From CAYFQV01 sp964413635 (lineage in GTDB: Bacteria; Spirochaetota; Spirochaetia; DSM-27196; PWMO01): 64,000 nucleotides of DNA. Made by a program: the position numbers and the translations under genes. Location of the stretch: contig CAYPTH010000002.1 of NCBI GenBank assembly GCA_964413635.1, forward strand, positions 7,134 through 71,133. The letters run 5' to 3'. The number at the start of each line of letters is the position of its first letter. Position 1 is the stretch's first letter. The notes beneath the pieces were generated by a model. That model made no database searches, had not been told where the DNA came from, and was given only the letters and a program-made list of their open reading frames with translations. This document shows, piece by piece, positions 18,120 through 27,330 of the stretch.

Positions 18120-18189
18120 CGGCGACCTCGGCACCGTGGTTGTTGAGCCTGCCCCGGCCACCGAGGTAATCTGAGGCTTGGAGCACACA

Positions 18190-18537
18190 ATGCAAGAGAA
18201 CACCCTGTTTGACAAAATCCTTGCCGGCGAGATCGAATCCGACGAGGTCTATAGCGATGAATTCGTCTATGCGTTTCGGGACATAAATCCCCAGGCGCCG
18301 GTACACGTCCTCGTTATTCCCAAGAAGAAACTCACGAGCTTCGCCGACATTCGATCCACCGAGGCACCAGACGTCGGCGAGTTCATGCGTGGAGTCTCAA
18401 GAGTTGCCGAACACCTGGGACTCGAAGACGGCGGCTATCGCGTAGTATTCAATACGGGCCCAGATGCGCAGCAGACTGTTCAATACCTGCACGCGCACGT
18501 GATAGGCGGGCGTAGTCTCAGTTGGCCACCGGGCTGA
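18190..18537 (+). CDS. HIT-family nucleotide-binding protein (HinT-like)
   Basis: A 115-residue histidine-triad protein of the size of HinT, which hydrolyses nucleoside phosphoramidates. Family landmarks are FDKILAGEI near the start, FRDINPQAPVHVLVIPKK, and the C-terminal HVIGGRSLSWPPG. In the catalytic triad the second and third His are present (H101 and H103, in YLHAHVIGG) but the first is Tyr (Y99). The nucleophilic His is kept. ATG 18190 is chosen; an upstream TTG would add four residues. Confidence 0.92.
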   Translation: MQENTLFDKILAGEIESDEVYSDEFVYAFRDINPQAPVHVLVIPKKKLTSFADIRSTEAPDVGEFMRGVSRVAEHLGLEDGGYRVVFNTGPDAQQTVQYLHAHVIGGRSLSWPPG

Positions 18538-18607
18538 CAGGGCCGCTCCACATCGCGGACGGACGTCTCGGTTGATGCGGTATGGTCCGCATGGTAGATT
18601 CGCCTGC

Positions 18608-20401
18608 ATGGAATCCAACAAGCGAACTGTCACCTGTGGTGGGCTCGACAAGAGCCACATCGGCCGCGAGGTGACGCTGAACGGCTGGGTGCACCGCATC
18701 CGTGACCACGGCGGGGTCACGTTCATCAACCTGAGAGATCGATACGGAATCACCCAGGTCCTGGTCGACCCGACTGCGCACCCGGAGGCCGCTTCACCGG
18801 CGAGCCAACTCAAGATGGAGTATTGCCTTGCGGTTCAGGGTTTGGTGCGATCTCGTCCCGACGATATGGTAAACCCGGACATGCCGACGGGCGAGATCGA
18901 GGTGGAGGCGACGGCAGTCCATGTCCTGTCGACATCCGAAACGCTGCCCTTCATGATCGATGAGCAAAGCGATGCCAGGGACGAGTTACGCCAGAAATAC
19001 CGCTACTTGGATCTCCGCTCCTTTTCCATGCAGCGCAAGCTGAAACTCCGCCACAACGTGACTTTTGCGGTCCGAGAGTTCCTCCATCAGAGAGACTTTC
19101 TCGAAATCGAAACACCGACCCTCATCAAGAGTACACCGGAGGGTGCGCGCGACTTCCTCGTGCCGTCTCGACTGCAGCCGGGGCGTTTCTACGCCCTTCC
19201 GCAGTCGCCTCAGTTGTACAAGCAGATCCTCATGGTATCCGGCTTTGATCGCTACTTTCAGCTGGCCCACTGCTTTCGTGACGAAGACCTTCGGGGCGAC
19301 CGGCAGCCTGAGCACACGCAGATCGATATGGAGATGAGCTTTGTCGCCAAGGAAGATATCTTCGAGGTAATCGAAGGCATGCTGGCGAAAGTTTTCGAGA
19401 ACGCCATGGGAGCGGAGCTCGCCCTCCCGTTTCCTCGCCTGTCGTATCAAGAAGCAATGGAGAGCTACGGATCCGACAAGCCGGATCTGCGCTACGACCT
19501 GCCCTTGCGCGACTTCGACGCGGTCGCAGCCGACTCGGACTTCGGTGTCTTCCGGAGCGTCGTCGAATCCGGAGGAACCGTTCGTGTCCTGCGCGCCCCC
19601 GGCTGCGCCGGCTACTCGCGAAAGCAAATCGACGAGCTCGAAGGAACCGCGAAGGTATACGGAGCGAAGGGCTTGGCGTGGATGAAGGTCGGCGACTCCG
19701 GTGAGCTTGAAGGTGGCGTGTCGAAGTTCTTCCAGGATCGTTCACAAGCCGTCATGGATGCCGCCGGCGCAGAGGCGGGAGACCTTCTCCTCTTCGTTGC
19801 AGACACGTGGAAGACGGCGGTTACCGCCCTCGGGGCGGTTCGTCGCGCCGTCGCACGGGATCTGAAGTTGGCGGAGGGACAAGCCTTCCGCTTCGCGTGG
19901 ATCGTTGACTTTCCCCTATTCGAGTGGAACGAAGAGGAAAACGGCTGGGATCCGGCCCACCACATGTTCACCATGCCACAGGAGCAGTACCTTGAAAGCT
20001 TGGAAGAAGAGCCCGGCGCCGTGAAGGGAGACCTCTACGACCTGGTCTGTAACGGCGTGGAGCTCGGGTCGGGGTCGATCCGTATTCAAGACCCTGACTT
20101 GCAGCGACGCATCTTCCAGATTGTCGGCTTTTCGGAGGAAGAGGCGCAGCGACGTTTCGGGTTCCTCCTCGAAGCCTTTAGGTTCGGGGCCCCGCCCCAC
20201 GGAGGCATCGCCCTTGGCTTGGATCGGCTCGTCATGCTGCTTGCGGGAGAGGAGAGTATCCGAGAGGTGATGACCTTTCCCAAAAACAGCCTCGGGGCTA
20301 CACCAATGGACGAGTCGCCCTCCGAGGTGGACCCGATTCAACTGAAAGAGCTCGGTATCCGGCTGATCGAGACGCAGCAGACTGCGGCGGGAAGCGAATA
20401 G
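18608..20401 (+). CDS. aspS: Aspartyl-tRNA synthetase
   Basis: A 597-residue class II synthetase of normal bacterial length. It has an N-terminal OB-fold anticodon-binding domain (GWVHRIRDHGGVTFINLRD), class II motif 2 in CFRDEDLRGDRQPEHTQID, a central GAD insertion, and motif 3 GGIALGLDRLVMLLAG. The DHGG segment carries His where E. coli AspRS has Leu; that residue is associated with bacterial non-discriminating enzymes, which also charge tRNA-Asn, so the organism may use GatCAB. A weak promoter (TTGATG-17-TAGATT, ending 18600) would give an almost leaderless mRNA. serA follows 27 bp later. Confidence 0.97.
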   Translation: MESNKRTVTCGGLDKSHIGREVTLNGWVHRIRDHGGVTFINLRDRYGITQVLVDPTAHPEAASPASQLKMEYCLAVQGLVRSRPDDMVNPDMPTGEIEVEATAVHVLSTSETLPFMIDEQSDARDELRQKYRYLDLRSFSMQRKLKLRHNVTFAVREFLHQRDFLEIETPTLIKSTPEGARDFLVPSRLQPGRFYALPQSPQLYKQILMVSGFDRYFQLAHCFRDEDLRGDRQPEHTQIDMEMSFVAKEDIFEVIEGMLAKVFENAMGAELALPFPRLSYQEAMESYGSDKPDLRYDLPLRDFDAVAADSDFGVFRSVVESGGTVRVLRAPGCAGYSRKQIDELEGTAKVYGAKGLAWMKVGDSGELEGGVSKFFQDRSQAVMDAAGAEAGDLLLFVADTWKTAVTALGAVRRAVARDLKLAEGQAFRFAWIVDFPLFEWNEEENGWDPAHHMFTMPQEQYLESLEEEPGAVKGDLYDLVCNGVELGSGSIRIQDPDLQRRIFQIVGFSEEEAQRRFGFLLEAFRFGAPPHGGIALGLDRLVMLLAGEESIREVMTFPKNSLGATPMDESPSEVDPIQLKELGIRLIETQQTAAGSE

Positions 20402-20428
20402 CTGGAACCGCAAAAGAGGAGTATTTCC

Positions 20429-21598
20429 ATGTTCCGAATACAGACTTTCAACAAGATCGCCGAGAAAGGCCTATCGCTCTTGCCGTCGGATAGCTTCGAT
20501 GTCGGACCCGATGTCGAAAATCCCGACGCCATCCTGCTTCGTAGTCACAAGCTCCATGACATGGAGTTCGACGGAGCGGTCAAGGCAATCGCCCGCGCCG
20601 GCGCCGGCGTAAACAACATTCCCGTTGATCGGTGTACCGAAAACGGGGTCGTCGTGTTCAACACGCCGGGAGCCAACGCAAACAGCGTGAAGGAGCTCGT
20701 GATAAGCGGCCTCCTCCTGTCCTCCCGGCGCATCCATGAAGGTCTCAGTTGGGTACGCTCAATCGAGTCTTCTGATGACGTTACGAAGCTCGTCGAGAAG
20801 GAGAAATCCTCCTTCGCGGGCCCGGAGATAGCCGGCAAGACCCTCGGCGTTGTCGGGCTCGGGGCCATTGGTGTCATGGTCGCGAATGCCGCCATGAGTC
20901 TCGGGATGGACGTCATCGGGTTTGATCCCTACCTCTCCGTAGAATCTGCCTGGGGACTTTCCCGGTCGGTCCGCCGTGCCAAGAGCTTGGACGCACTTCT
21001 GGGGGAGTCGGACTACATTTCGCTCCATGTTCCCCTCAATGACGGCACTGAGCACATGATCGGGCAGAAGGCCGTGGCGAAGATCAAGAACGGAGCGAGA
21101 CTCCTCAACTTTGCACGTGGCGGCTTGGTAGATACCAAGGCGGTACTTGGCGCGTTGGAACGCGGTGTTCTGAGTAGCTACGTCACGGACTTTCCGGAAC
21201 CTGACCTCGCAAAGAACGAGAAGGTGCTCGCGATCCCCCATCTTGGTGCATCGACTCCGGAAGCCGAGGAGAACTGCGCGATCATGGCGGCTCGTCAACT
21301 CAGGGCCTTTCTCGAAACCGGGAACATTGTGAACTCGGTAAACTTTCCGAATTGCGAAGTAGACTACACCGATCGGACCAGAATCGTGATCGCGAACCGA
21401 AACATCCCGAATATGGTCGGTCAATACACCACCGTCCTGGCGAAGGCCGGGATCAACATTCTCGATCTCCTCAACCGGCATCGGGAAGACGTGGCGTACA
21501 ACATTATCGATCTGGAACGGTCGCCGTCTCCGGAGACCCTGGATGAGATCCGGGAGATCGATGGTGTAATCTCGGTTCGCGAGATCAACCACCGCTAA
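20429..21598 (+). CDS. serA: D-3-phosphoglycerate dehydrogenase with short ACT-type C-terminus
   Basis: A 389-residue D-2-hydroxyacid dehydrogenase catalysing the first step of serine synthesis. The Rossmann motif is GVVGLGAIGVMVA near residue 140. Catalytic Arg is in NFARGGLVD (about 230), Glu in FPEPDLAKNEK (about 257) and His in IPHLGASTPEAE (271). The C-terminal 75 residues look like a single ACT domain, matching the short form of the enzyme. A GAGGAG ribosome-binding site precedes the ATG. It is probably co-transcribed with aspS and the downstream immunophilin gene. Confidence 0.93.
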   Translation: MFRIQTFNKIAEKGLSLLPSDSFDVGPDVENPDAILLRSHKLHDMEFDGAVKAIARAGAGVNNIPVDRCTENGVVVFNTPGANANSVKELVISGLLLSSRRIHEGLSWVRSIESSDDVTKLVEKEKSSFAGPEIAGKTLGVVGLGAIGVMVANAAMSLGMDVIGFDPYLSVESAWGLSRSVRRAKSLDALLGESDYISLHVPLNDGTEHMIGQKAVAKIKNGARLLNFARGGLVDTKAVLGALERGVLSSYVTDFPEPDLAKNEKVLAIPHLGASTPEAEENCAIMAARQLRAFLETGNIVNSVNFPNCEVDYTDRTRIVIANRNIPNMVGQYTTVLAKAGINILDLLNRHREDVAYNIIDLERSPSPETLDEIREIDGVISVREINHR

Positions 21599-21620
21599 AC
21601 CTCAGTCTCTGGAGGCTTCC

Positions 21621-22685
21621 ATGCCACGCAGCGCAGTACAGTATGGCGCCGGTGCGCGCGCACTTGTCCTGCTGATTTTGACCTTCATCCTCGTTGGAGG
21701 AATGGCCTTTGCCGGCGGGAACAAGGAGACCTACCGGGATCTCGAGGATGGGCTCTACGCCGAGGTGACGACGGAGAAGGGCACCATCCTCATCGACCTC
21801 AAGTACAAGCAGGTTCCGCTGACCGTGGCCAATTTCGTCGGTCTGGCCGAAGGAACGATAGCGCACAGCCAGGGAGACGGTTCCTTCTACGACGGGCTCA
21901 CCTTCCACCGCGTTGAAAAGGACTTTGTCATACAGGGAGGCGATCCGGCGGGAGACGGCACCGGCGGTCCCGGCTACAGGATACCGACGGAGACGCACCA
22001 ATCCCTCACGCACTCCGGGGCGGGCATTGTTGCCATGGCGAACTCCGGTCCGAATCGGAACGGAAGTCAGTTCTACATTACCTTGCGAGCGACACCGTGG
22101 CTCGATGGGAACTACAGCATCTTCGGTGAGGTAGTTCGGGGCATGGAAACCGTGAACGAAATCGAGCAGGGTGACGTGATTCAAGAAGTGAATATCGTCC
22201 GAAAGGGAAACGAGGCAAAGGAGTTCGCCACCGACCAGGAAAGCTTCGATGAGCTACTCCTAGAGAAGCGAGGTGAGGTCGAGAAGGGACGGGAGACTGC
22301 CCTCGCGAGCCAGGAAGCGTACATTGAGCGCAATTGGCCTGAGGCGCAACGCATGGAGAACGGCATTCGCTACGTGATCGAGGAGGAGGGTAGCGGCCCG
22401 AAACCAAATGCGAATGACACGGTCGCCGTGCACTACACCGGCTCGCTTTTGACCGGTATGCCCTTTGAGACCACCGAGAACCAGGACGCGCCGGCAGTCT
22501 TCAATCTGGGCGAGATCCGCACCATTCCCGGCTGGGAAGCGACGCTCCGCGATATGCGCCCCGGCGAGAAACGCACCGCCATTATTCCGCCCGACCTCGG
22601 CTTCGGCGAGCAGGGTCGTCAGGGGCTGATTCCGCCCAACTCGTACCTGGTTTTCGAAGTCGAGTTGGTGAACGTCAACCCCTAA
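21621..22685 (+). CDS. Exported dual-family immunophilin: cyclophilin plus FKBP peptidyl-prolyl isomerase
   Basis: A 354-residue secreted foldase. A Sec signal peptide spans residues 1-31 (cleavage after AFA likely). Residues about 45-195 are a cyclophilin domain (FHRVEKDFVIQGGDP, NGSQFYITL, HSGAGIVAMANSG). A charged linker follows, then an FKBP domain at about 262-354 (VAVHYTGSLLTG, PGWEATLRDMRPGEKR, GFGEQG, LVFEVELVNV). Both are prolyl isomerases that would act in the periplasm. Fused cyclophilin-FKBP proteins are known from a few lineages, including treponemes. It starts 22 bp after serA. Confidence 0.93.
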   Translation: MPRSAVQYGAGARALVLLILTFILVGGMAFAGGNKETYRDLEDGLYAEVTTEKGTILIDLKYKQVPLTVANFVGLAEGTIAHSQGDGSFYDGLTFHRVEKDFVIQGGDPAGDGTGGPGYRIPTETHQSLTHSGAGIVAMANSGPNRNGSQFYITLRATPWLDGNYSIFGEVVRGMETVNEIEQGDVIQEVNIVRKGNEAKEFATDQESFDELLLEKRGEVEKGRETALASQEAYIERNWPEAQRMENGIRYVIEEEGSGPKPNANDTVAVHYTGSLLTGMPFETTENQDAPAVFNLGEIRTIPGWEATLRDMRPGEKRTAIIPPDLGFGEQGRQGLIPPNSYLVFEVELVNVNP

Positions 22686-22713
22686 GAACCCTTGAGAACC
22701 TGGCCCGGCGCGC

Positions 22714-24657
22714 CTACTGGTTTTCGTCGAGCTCTTCGTAGGCGGTACGAAGGTCTTCGAGCTGACTCACAAGCTCTTTGGATTGCGCCTCAATGCCTGC
22801 AGCAACGTCGCGGGTGTCGGAGGCCGTCTTCAGTCGAACCATCTCAATGCGGACGTTCTTCATCATGTTGACGCCCGAGTTAATGCGGAGGGCTATCATC
22901 TCGCGCTCGGAAACCAGCGCCTCGATCGATCTGCGTTGCTTCTCCAGCTCACCGATGGTTTCATCGTACTGCCGCTGCAGACGCTGTTCCTCCGTGTTCT
23001 CACGCTTCCGTCGAAGCTGGGCGAGCTCCCGCTCGAGCTCGCGCACTGAATGAGCGTCAATCACATCATCGAGCTCTTGCCCACGCTCCGTTAAGGCGCG
23101 CACCTGCTCGACGTAATTCGACAACAGCTTCTCGAAGTCCTCTCCGAGCACATCGGAGCGCCGGCCGAGCGCTTCCATCTGGCCGAGAATGCCTTCCTGC
23201 AATTCCTCAGCCTGCTCAACGGGAGAGGCGTCTGGGTTGATGGCGGAGGCTCGCGGTGCCGGTGTCTGCGCGGCGATCTGCTGCAACTCCGCCGTCAGCT
23301 TGCGCTCCTTTGACCGGAACGCCGGATAGTGTGACAGCACCCCAATGGCCATGCCGCCGACGGGAAAGACAAACCACGGGAAGCCCGGCGACACGATCAT
23401 GTTCAAGGCAAAGAGAAAGATCGATGTCGCCCCATTCGAAATGAGGTGCGACTGAAATGAGTTGCGTGCACGGGTCAGACGCCGCAATACGCGCAGCTTG
23501 TCGCGGGTGGGATTGCGCATCTTCCGGAGCTCTCGTACCTCCCGCCGGCGTTGCCGGAGCTGTGCCCAGTGACTCGCCATGCCAATGCCCCACGCCATGG
23601 CGGGAATAGCCAACCACGGAAGTGCTCCGACGACGGCGCCAACGGTGATAAGCATCCCGTTGACCCCAATGTAGCTGATCAGATGGCCGCGGAAGCCGCT
23701 TCTGACCTGCTCGAAAGAGCGCTCCGTCTGCTCGCGGTAGCTCTTCACCACCGGGTCCCGCGTCGGAGCGCGCCCGCCGGCAAAGCGTCTCGAGAGGACC
23801 TGATCCCAGGCGGACTCGATCTCCCGATCCTCTCGCTCATCGCCGAAGCCGCGCCGAGAAGGCAGGATCGCTTCAAGGGCTTCGTCGGATCGGCGCCCAC
23901 GCTCGGCGGGACGGCCGGTACCGCGCTCGGGCCCGCTGCCGCCACGGCCCCGGGCCAGGAAGCCCGCGGCGGCCAAGTTGTAGAGCGCCCGGCGCTCCTC
24001 CGGCGTTCGAACGTCCAAGGCGTCGTAGGCCTCGCCCAAGGTCAGCCGCCGGCCGCGCCGCTTCATCTCTTGCAGGAGGCGTGTCTTGACTTCCGAGCTC
24101 TCGGGAGGCGCAGCGCTCCCGCGCGCCTCGGTGCCACCGTGGTCTTGCTCCGCCTGCTCGGGCGCGAGGGTGTACCACGCCATGCCGCCGCTCTGTTCAC
24201 TGCCGCGAACCCAGCGCGAATCCAGTGACGCCGCCTGTGCAACCGCTTCCGTGACGGAAATACCGCCGGGGCGAGTTATGCCACGCAACTCGAGGACGGT
24301 CGCCATGGTCTCGCCATAGTAGTTGCCCTCTCGCTCGGCAAGCTCGCCCTCGTGCACAGCCACCCGAAGCATGAGCGGCAGCGCATCGGCGGCACCACGG
24401 CGATTCCGCATACCGGTTTGAAGTCTTTCGGCGCAGGCAACGGCGTCGGCGGCCTTTTGAAAGGAGACGAGAAATGTGTCACCCGTGTTCGAAAGAATCT
24501 CGCCATGGTACTCTCGGGCGAGCCGCTTGAGCAGACCGGTGTAATGGTCGAGCTCCTCCAGGGCGCGCATCTCGTGCGTCTCCAGGAGCCGGGAGAAGTC
24601 AACGACATCTGTGGATAGGAGCGCCTTGGCGCCACCCGAGGAATCGGCCATGGCCAT
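22714..24657 (-). CDS. Class III adenylate/guanylate cyclase fused to two 2TM domains and a coiled coil
   Basis: A 647-residue membrane protein. Residues about 10-165 are a class III nucleotide cyclase domain: the metal-binding aspartates are D17 in STDVVDFS and D60 in SNTGDTFLVSF, and GGISVTEAV closes the fold. A basic linker with a winged-helix-like stretch follows (about 190-300). Two hairpin-type 2TM domains lie at about 322-370 (GHLISYIGVNG...WGIGMASHW) and 399-450 (SHLISNGATS...GVLSHY). The C-terminal 150 residues are a long coiled coil. The ATG at 24657 is used; longer in-frame starts give implausible Arg-rich sequence. It is divergent from radA and convergent with the immunophilin gene. 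Confidence 0.85.
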   Translation of the reverse strand: MAMADSSGGAKALLSTDVVDFSRLLETHEMRALEELDHYTGLLKRLAREYHGEILSNTGDTFLVSFQKAADAVACAERLQTGMRNRRGAADALPLMLRVAVHEGELAEREGNYYGETMATVLELRGITRPGGISVTEAVAQAASLDSRWVRGSEQSGGMAWYTLAPEQAEQDHGGTEARGSAAPPESSEVKTRLLQEMKRRGRRLTLGEAYDALDVRTPEERRALYNLAAAGFLARGRGGSGPERGTGRPAERGRRSDEALEAILPSRRGFGDEREDREIESAWDQVLSRRFAGGRAPTRDPVVKSYREQTERSFEQVRSGFRGHLISYIGVNGMLITVGAVVGALPWLAIPAMAWGIGMASHWAQLRQRRREVRELRKMRNPTRDKLRVLRRLTRARNSFQSHLISNGATSIFLFALNMIVSPGFPWFVFPVGGMAIGVLSHYPAFRSKERKLTAELQQIAAQTPAPRASAINPDASPVEQAEELQEGILGQMEALGRRSDVLGEDFEKLLSNYVEQVRALTERGQELDDVIDAHSVRELERELAQLRRKRENTEEQRLQRQYDETIGELEKQRRSIEALVSEREMIALRINSGVNMMKNVRIEMVRLKTASDTRDVAAGIEAQSKELVSQLEDLRTAYEELDENQ

Positions 24658-24725
24658 GACACAATACGGTTGCCGTGCACTTGCGTCAAGCAAGCCCCGA
24701 GGTCGCCCTCCCTTACGGAGCCGAA

Positions 24726-26123
24726 ATGAAGAAACGTGAACGAAGCACCTTTGAGTGTAGCGAGTGCGGCCACTCCGCGGCGAAGTGGCTCGGAAAGTGT
24801 CCCGCCTGCGGCGCCTGGAACAGCTTTGTTGAGATCCCGGCGAGCTTCGGCGCCGGCGGCGGCGCCTCACCCGCTGGTGCCGCCTCAGCGGGTGGCGAGT
24901 CCAATGCGAGGGGTCGACAATCCGTCAGCCTTTCCGAGATCGATGTCGATGCCGTGCCGCAACGTCCGACGGAGATTCGTGAGCTCGACCGCGTTCTCGG
25001 CGGTGGCATAACCCCGGGGGGATCGGTTCTTCTCGGCGGTCCTCCGGGAATCGGCAAGTCGACCCTCATGCTGCAGCTCGCGGCCCGATCCGGCGCGGCG
25101 CAAACGCTCTATGTGACGGCGGAAGAGCCCTTGCACCAGGTTGGGCGACGGGCGCAGCGTCTCGGTGTTTCGACAGACTCGGTGGAGATCCTCTCAACCA
25201 CACAGCTCGAAGAGGTGCAGGCTGCAGTCGCTCGCCGGCCGCCGGAGATCCTCATCGTAGATTCGATTCAGACCCTCTACACACGGGAGGCGGGGACCGT
25301 CCCCGGACTGGCGGCGCAGGTGCGCAGCTGCAGCTTCGCCCTCCTGGAGTGGGGCCGTGAGCACGGCGCTTCGGTCTTTCTCATTGCCCATGTGACGAAG
25401 GAGGGATCCATTGCCGGTCCGAAGCTTCTCGAACACATGGTCGATACGGTGCTCTACTTCGAGGAGACCGAGGGCACGCTCAGGGTGGTTCGGGCGGCGA
25501 AGAATCGCTTCGGCCCGACCGACGAGGTTGCCCTGTTCCGCATGAACGAGAAGGGACTTGCGGAGGTGGCCGACCCCGGCGGGGCGTTCATGACTACGAG
25601 AACGAGCGTTCCGCCGGGCGTTGCCGTGGCGCCGGTCTTCGAGGGATCACGCGTCTTCCTCGTGGAGGTGCAAGCGCTCACGGTACCGGCAAAGAGCGGC
25701 GTCTCTCGAACCTACTCGGACCGTGTGGACTCCGGCCGCGTCTCGCGAGTCGCCGCGGTCTTGGAGAAACACCTCGGGGTGAGTTTCTCCGATCAGGACC
25801 TCTACGTGAACATTGCCGGCGGACTGAAGGTCCGGGAAGTCGGCATTGAGCTTCCGCTGGCCATGGCGCTCTACTCCGCCCGGACGGGCATCCCCCTTCC
25901 ATCGGGCACTGCGATCATCGGGGAAGTGAGTCTCGCGGGAGAGGTGCGCCCCGTGGGTCATACCCGAGGGCGCGCCAAGGCGGCTCGCGATCTCGGCTAC
26001 GCGACGGTAATTGCACCCTCCCCCGGCTACGGCGAGGAAGAAGGCGACGTCTCCTGGGACACGGTGGAGACGGTGGCGGATGCGGTGAAACGGAGCTTCG
26101 GCGCGAAGGCAAGCGGTCGCTGA
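24726..26123 (+). CDS. radA: DNA repair protein RadA
   Basis: A 465-residue RecA-like branch-migration helicase. An N-terminal zinc finger has CSECGHSAAKWLGKCPAC. Walker A is GGPPGIGKST near residue 107, the RadA-specific KNRFG motif is in RAAKNRFGPTDE, and the C-terminal domain resembles an inactive Lon protease domain (GIELPLAMALYSA, GEVSLAGEVRPV). Length is normal. The ATG at 24726 is chosen because the zinc finger starts only a few residues later. It diverges from the cyclase gene. Confidence 0.96.
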   Translation: MKKRERSTFECSECGHSAAKWLGKCPACGAWNSFVEIPASFGAGGGASPAGAASAGGESNARGRQSVSLSEIDVDAVPQRPTEIRELDRVLGGGITPGGSVLLGGPPGIGKSTLMLQLAARSGAAQTLYVTAEEPLHQVGRRAQRLGVSTDSVEILSTTQLEEVQAAVARRPPEILIVDSIQTLYTREAGTVPGLAAQVRSCSFALLEWGREHGASVFLIAHVTKEGSIAGPKLLEHMVDTVLYFEETEGTLRVVRAAKNRFGPTDEVALFRMNEKGLAEVADPGGAFMTTRTSVPPGVAVAPVFEGSRVFLVEVQALTVPAKSGVSRTYSDRVDSGRVSRVAAVLEKHLGVSFSDQDLYVNIAGGLKVREVGIELPLAMALYSARTGIPLPSGTAIIGEVSLAGEVRPVGHTRGRAKAARDLGYATVIAPSPGYGEEEGDVSWDTVETVADAVKRSFGAKASGR

Positions 26124-26138
26124 GGCCGTTCGGCCGGT

Positions 26139-27314
26139 CTATCCCACGCCGGGAAAGAGGAGCGGAAAGGCGACAAAGGTGCCGATTGCGCTTCCCAAGC
26201 TGGACAGGAAGAAGACCAGAAGGATCCGGGTGACCCGATTGCGGTAGAAGCCGCGAATGGAAACGATGTCGTCTTGCAAGGCCTCCAGGTCGCTCACCCG
26301 CGGCTTCCTGACCACCGCCTCGATCAATCCGGACACCAGTCCTACCCCTACTGTCGGATTCATTGAGGTGAAAGGGGCCGCCACGAAGGAAAGGACGACC
26401 GTCACCGGATGCGCAAGGGCGACAATCGCACCGACCGCCGACAGCGTGCCGTTCACCAGGATCCAGCGGTAGAGACGCTGCAGTCCGCCCTGCCAACCGG
26501 CATCAATGAAGCCCCAGACAATTAGGCCCACCACCGCCGCCGGAATGATCCAGGGAAGGATGCGGCTCACGACCTTCCGCGGGGGTACGGTATCGATGTC
26601 ATCGAGCGAGGCGGGTGCACTGCCCGCTTCCAGCTTCTCGAACCACCGCTTGATCCCGGGAACGTGTCCGGCCCCGACGACGGCAACGATTCTTCGCTCC
26701 TGACTCTCGTATATGCGGGTTGCAAGGTAGCGGTCGCGCTCGTCGATCAGCACCTCTTTCGCCGAGGGGAGATAGGCCGCAAGCTCTCGCAACATGCCCT
26801 CGAGAGCGTCCTGCTCCTTGAGTTGCTCGAGGTCCTCCTCGGTGAGCTTCTCCTTTGAGACCACGGAGGTCAGGAGCGCGGCGAGCATCTTCATCTTCCC
26901 CCAGAGGGAAGATTTCGCCCAGGCTCGGCGCAGCGTGACCTGGATCTCGCGGTCGCAGAAGGAGTAGGGGATGTCGCGCTCGTCAGCGATATTGATTGCG
27001 GCGCGCATTTCTTCGCCGGGCTTCGTCCCGAGATCAACTCCCATCCGCTTCTGAAATGAGGATAGTGCGAGGTTGCCGAGGAGCAGGAAGCCCTGTCGCC
27101 GGCGAATCACCTTGTAGACGTCGAGGTTCTTCCACGAGCTGCCGTCCCGCAGCTGAGCGTACCGGGACGCGTCGATCTCCACACAGACGCGCTCAGGCTC
27201 GTGTTCGTCTACGGCGGAGCGCACATCCTCGACGCTCTGTGAGGAGATGTGCGCGGTTCCCACAAGGGTTATCTCTTTGTCGCCAACTGTCACGGTGTTG
27301 TATGTCGCGGGCAT
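26139..27314 (-). CDS. TraB-domain membrane protein
   Basis: A 391-residue protein. The N-terminal 230 residues are a TraB/PrgY-like domain with the paired motifs LVGTAHISSQSV (near residue 15) and VVGAGHVPGIKRWF (near 185), plus CVEIDASRY. TraB-like proteins act in plasmid pheromone shutdown in enterococci but are widespread with unclear function. The C-terminal 150 residues hold four hydrophobic spans. The start at ATG 27314 fits the family. It lies 16 bp downstream of the DHH phosphoesterase gene on the same strand and converges on radA. Confidence 0.85.
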   Translation of the reverse strand: MPATYNTVTVGDKEITLVGTAHISSQSVEDVRSAVDEHEPERVCVEIDASRYAQLRDGSSWKNLDVYKVIRRRQGFLLLGNLALSSFQKRMGVDLGTKPGEEMRAAINIADERDIPYSFCDREIQVTLRRAWAKSSLWGKMKMLAALLTSVVSKEKLTEEDLEQLKEQDALEGMLRELAAYLPSAKEVLIDERDRYLATRIYESQERRIVAVVGAGHVPGIKRWFEKLEAGSAPASLDDIDTVPPRKVVSRILPWIIPAAVVGLIVWGFIDAGWQGGLQRLYRWILVNGTLSAVGAIVALAHPVTVVLSFVAAPFTSMNPTVGVGLVSGLIEAVVRKPRVSDLEALQDDIVSIRGFYRNRVTRILLVFFLSSLGSAIGTFVAFPLLFPGVG

Positions 27315-27330
27315 TTTTTTGTCTTCCGTC

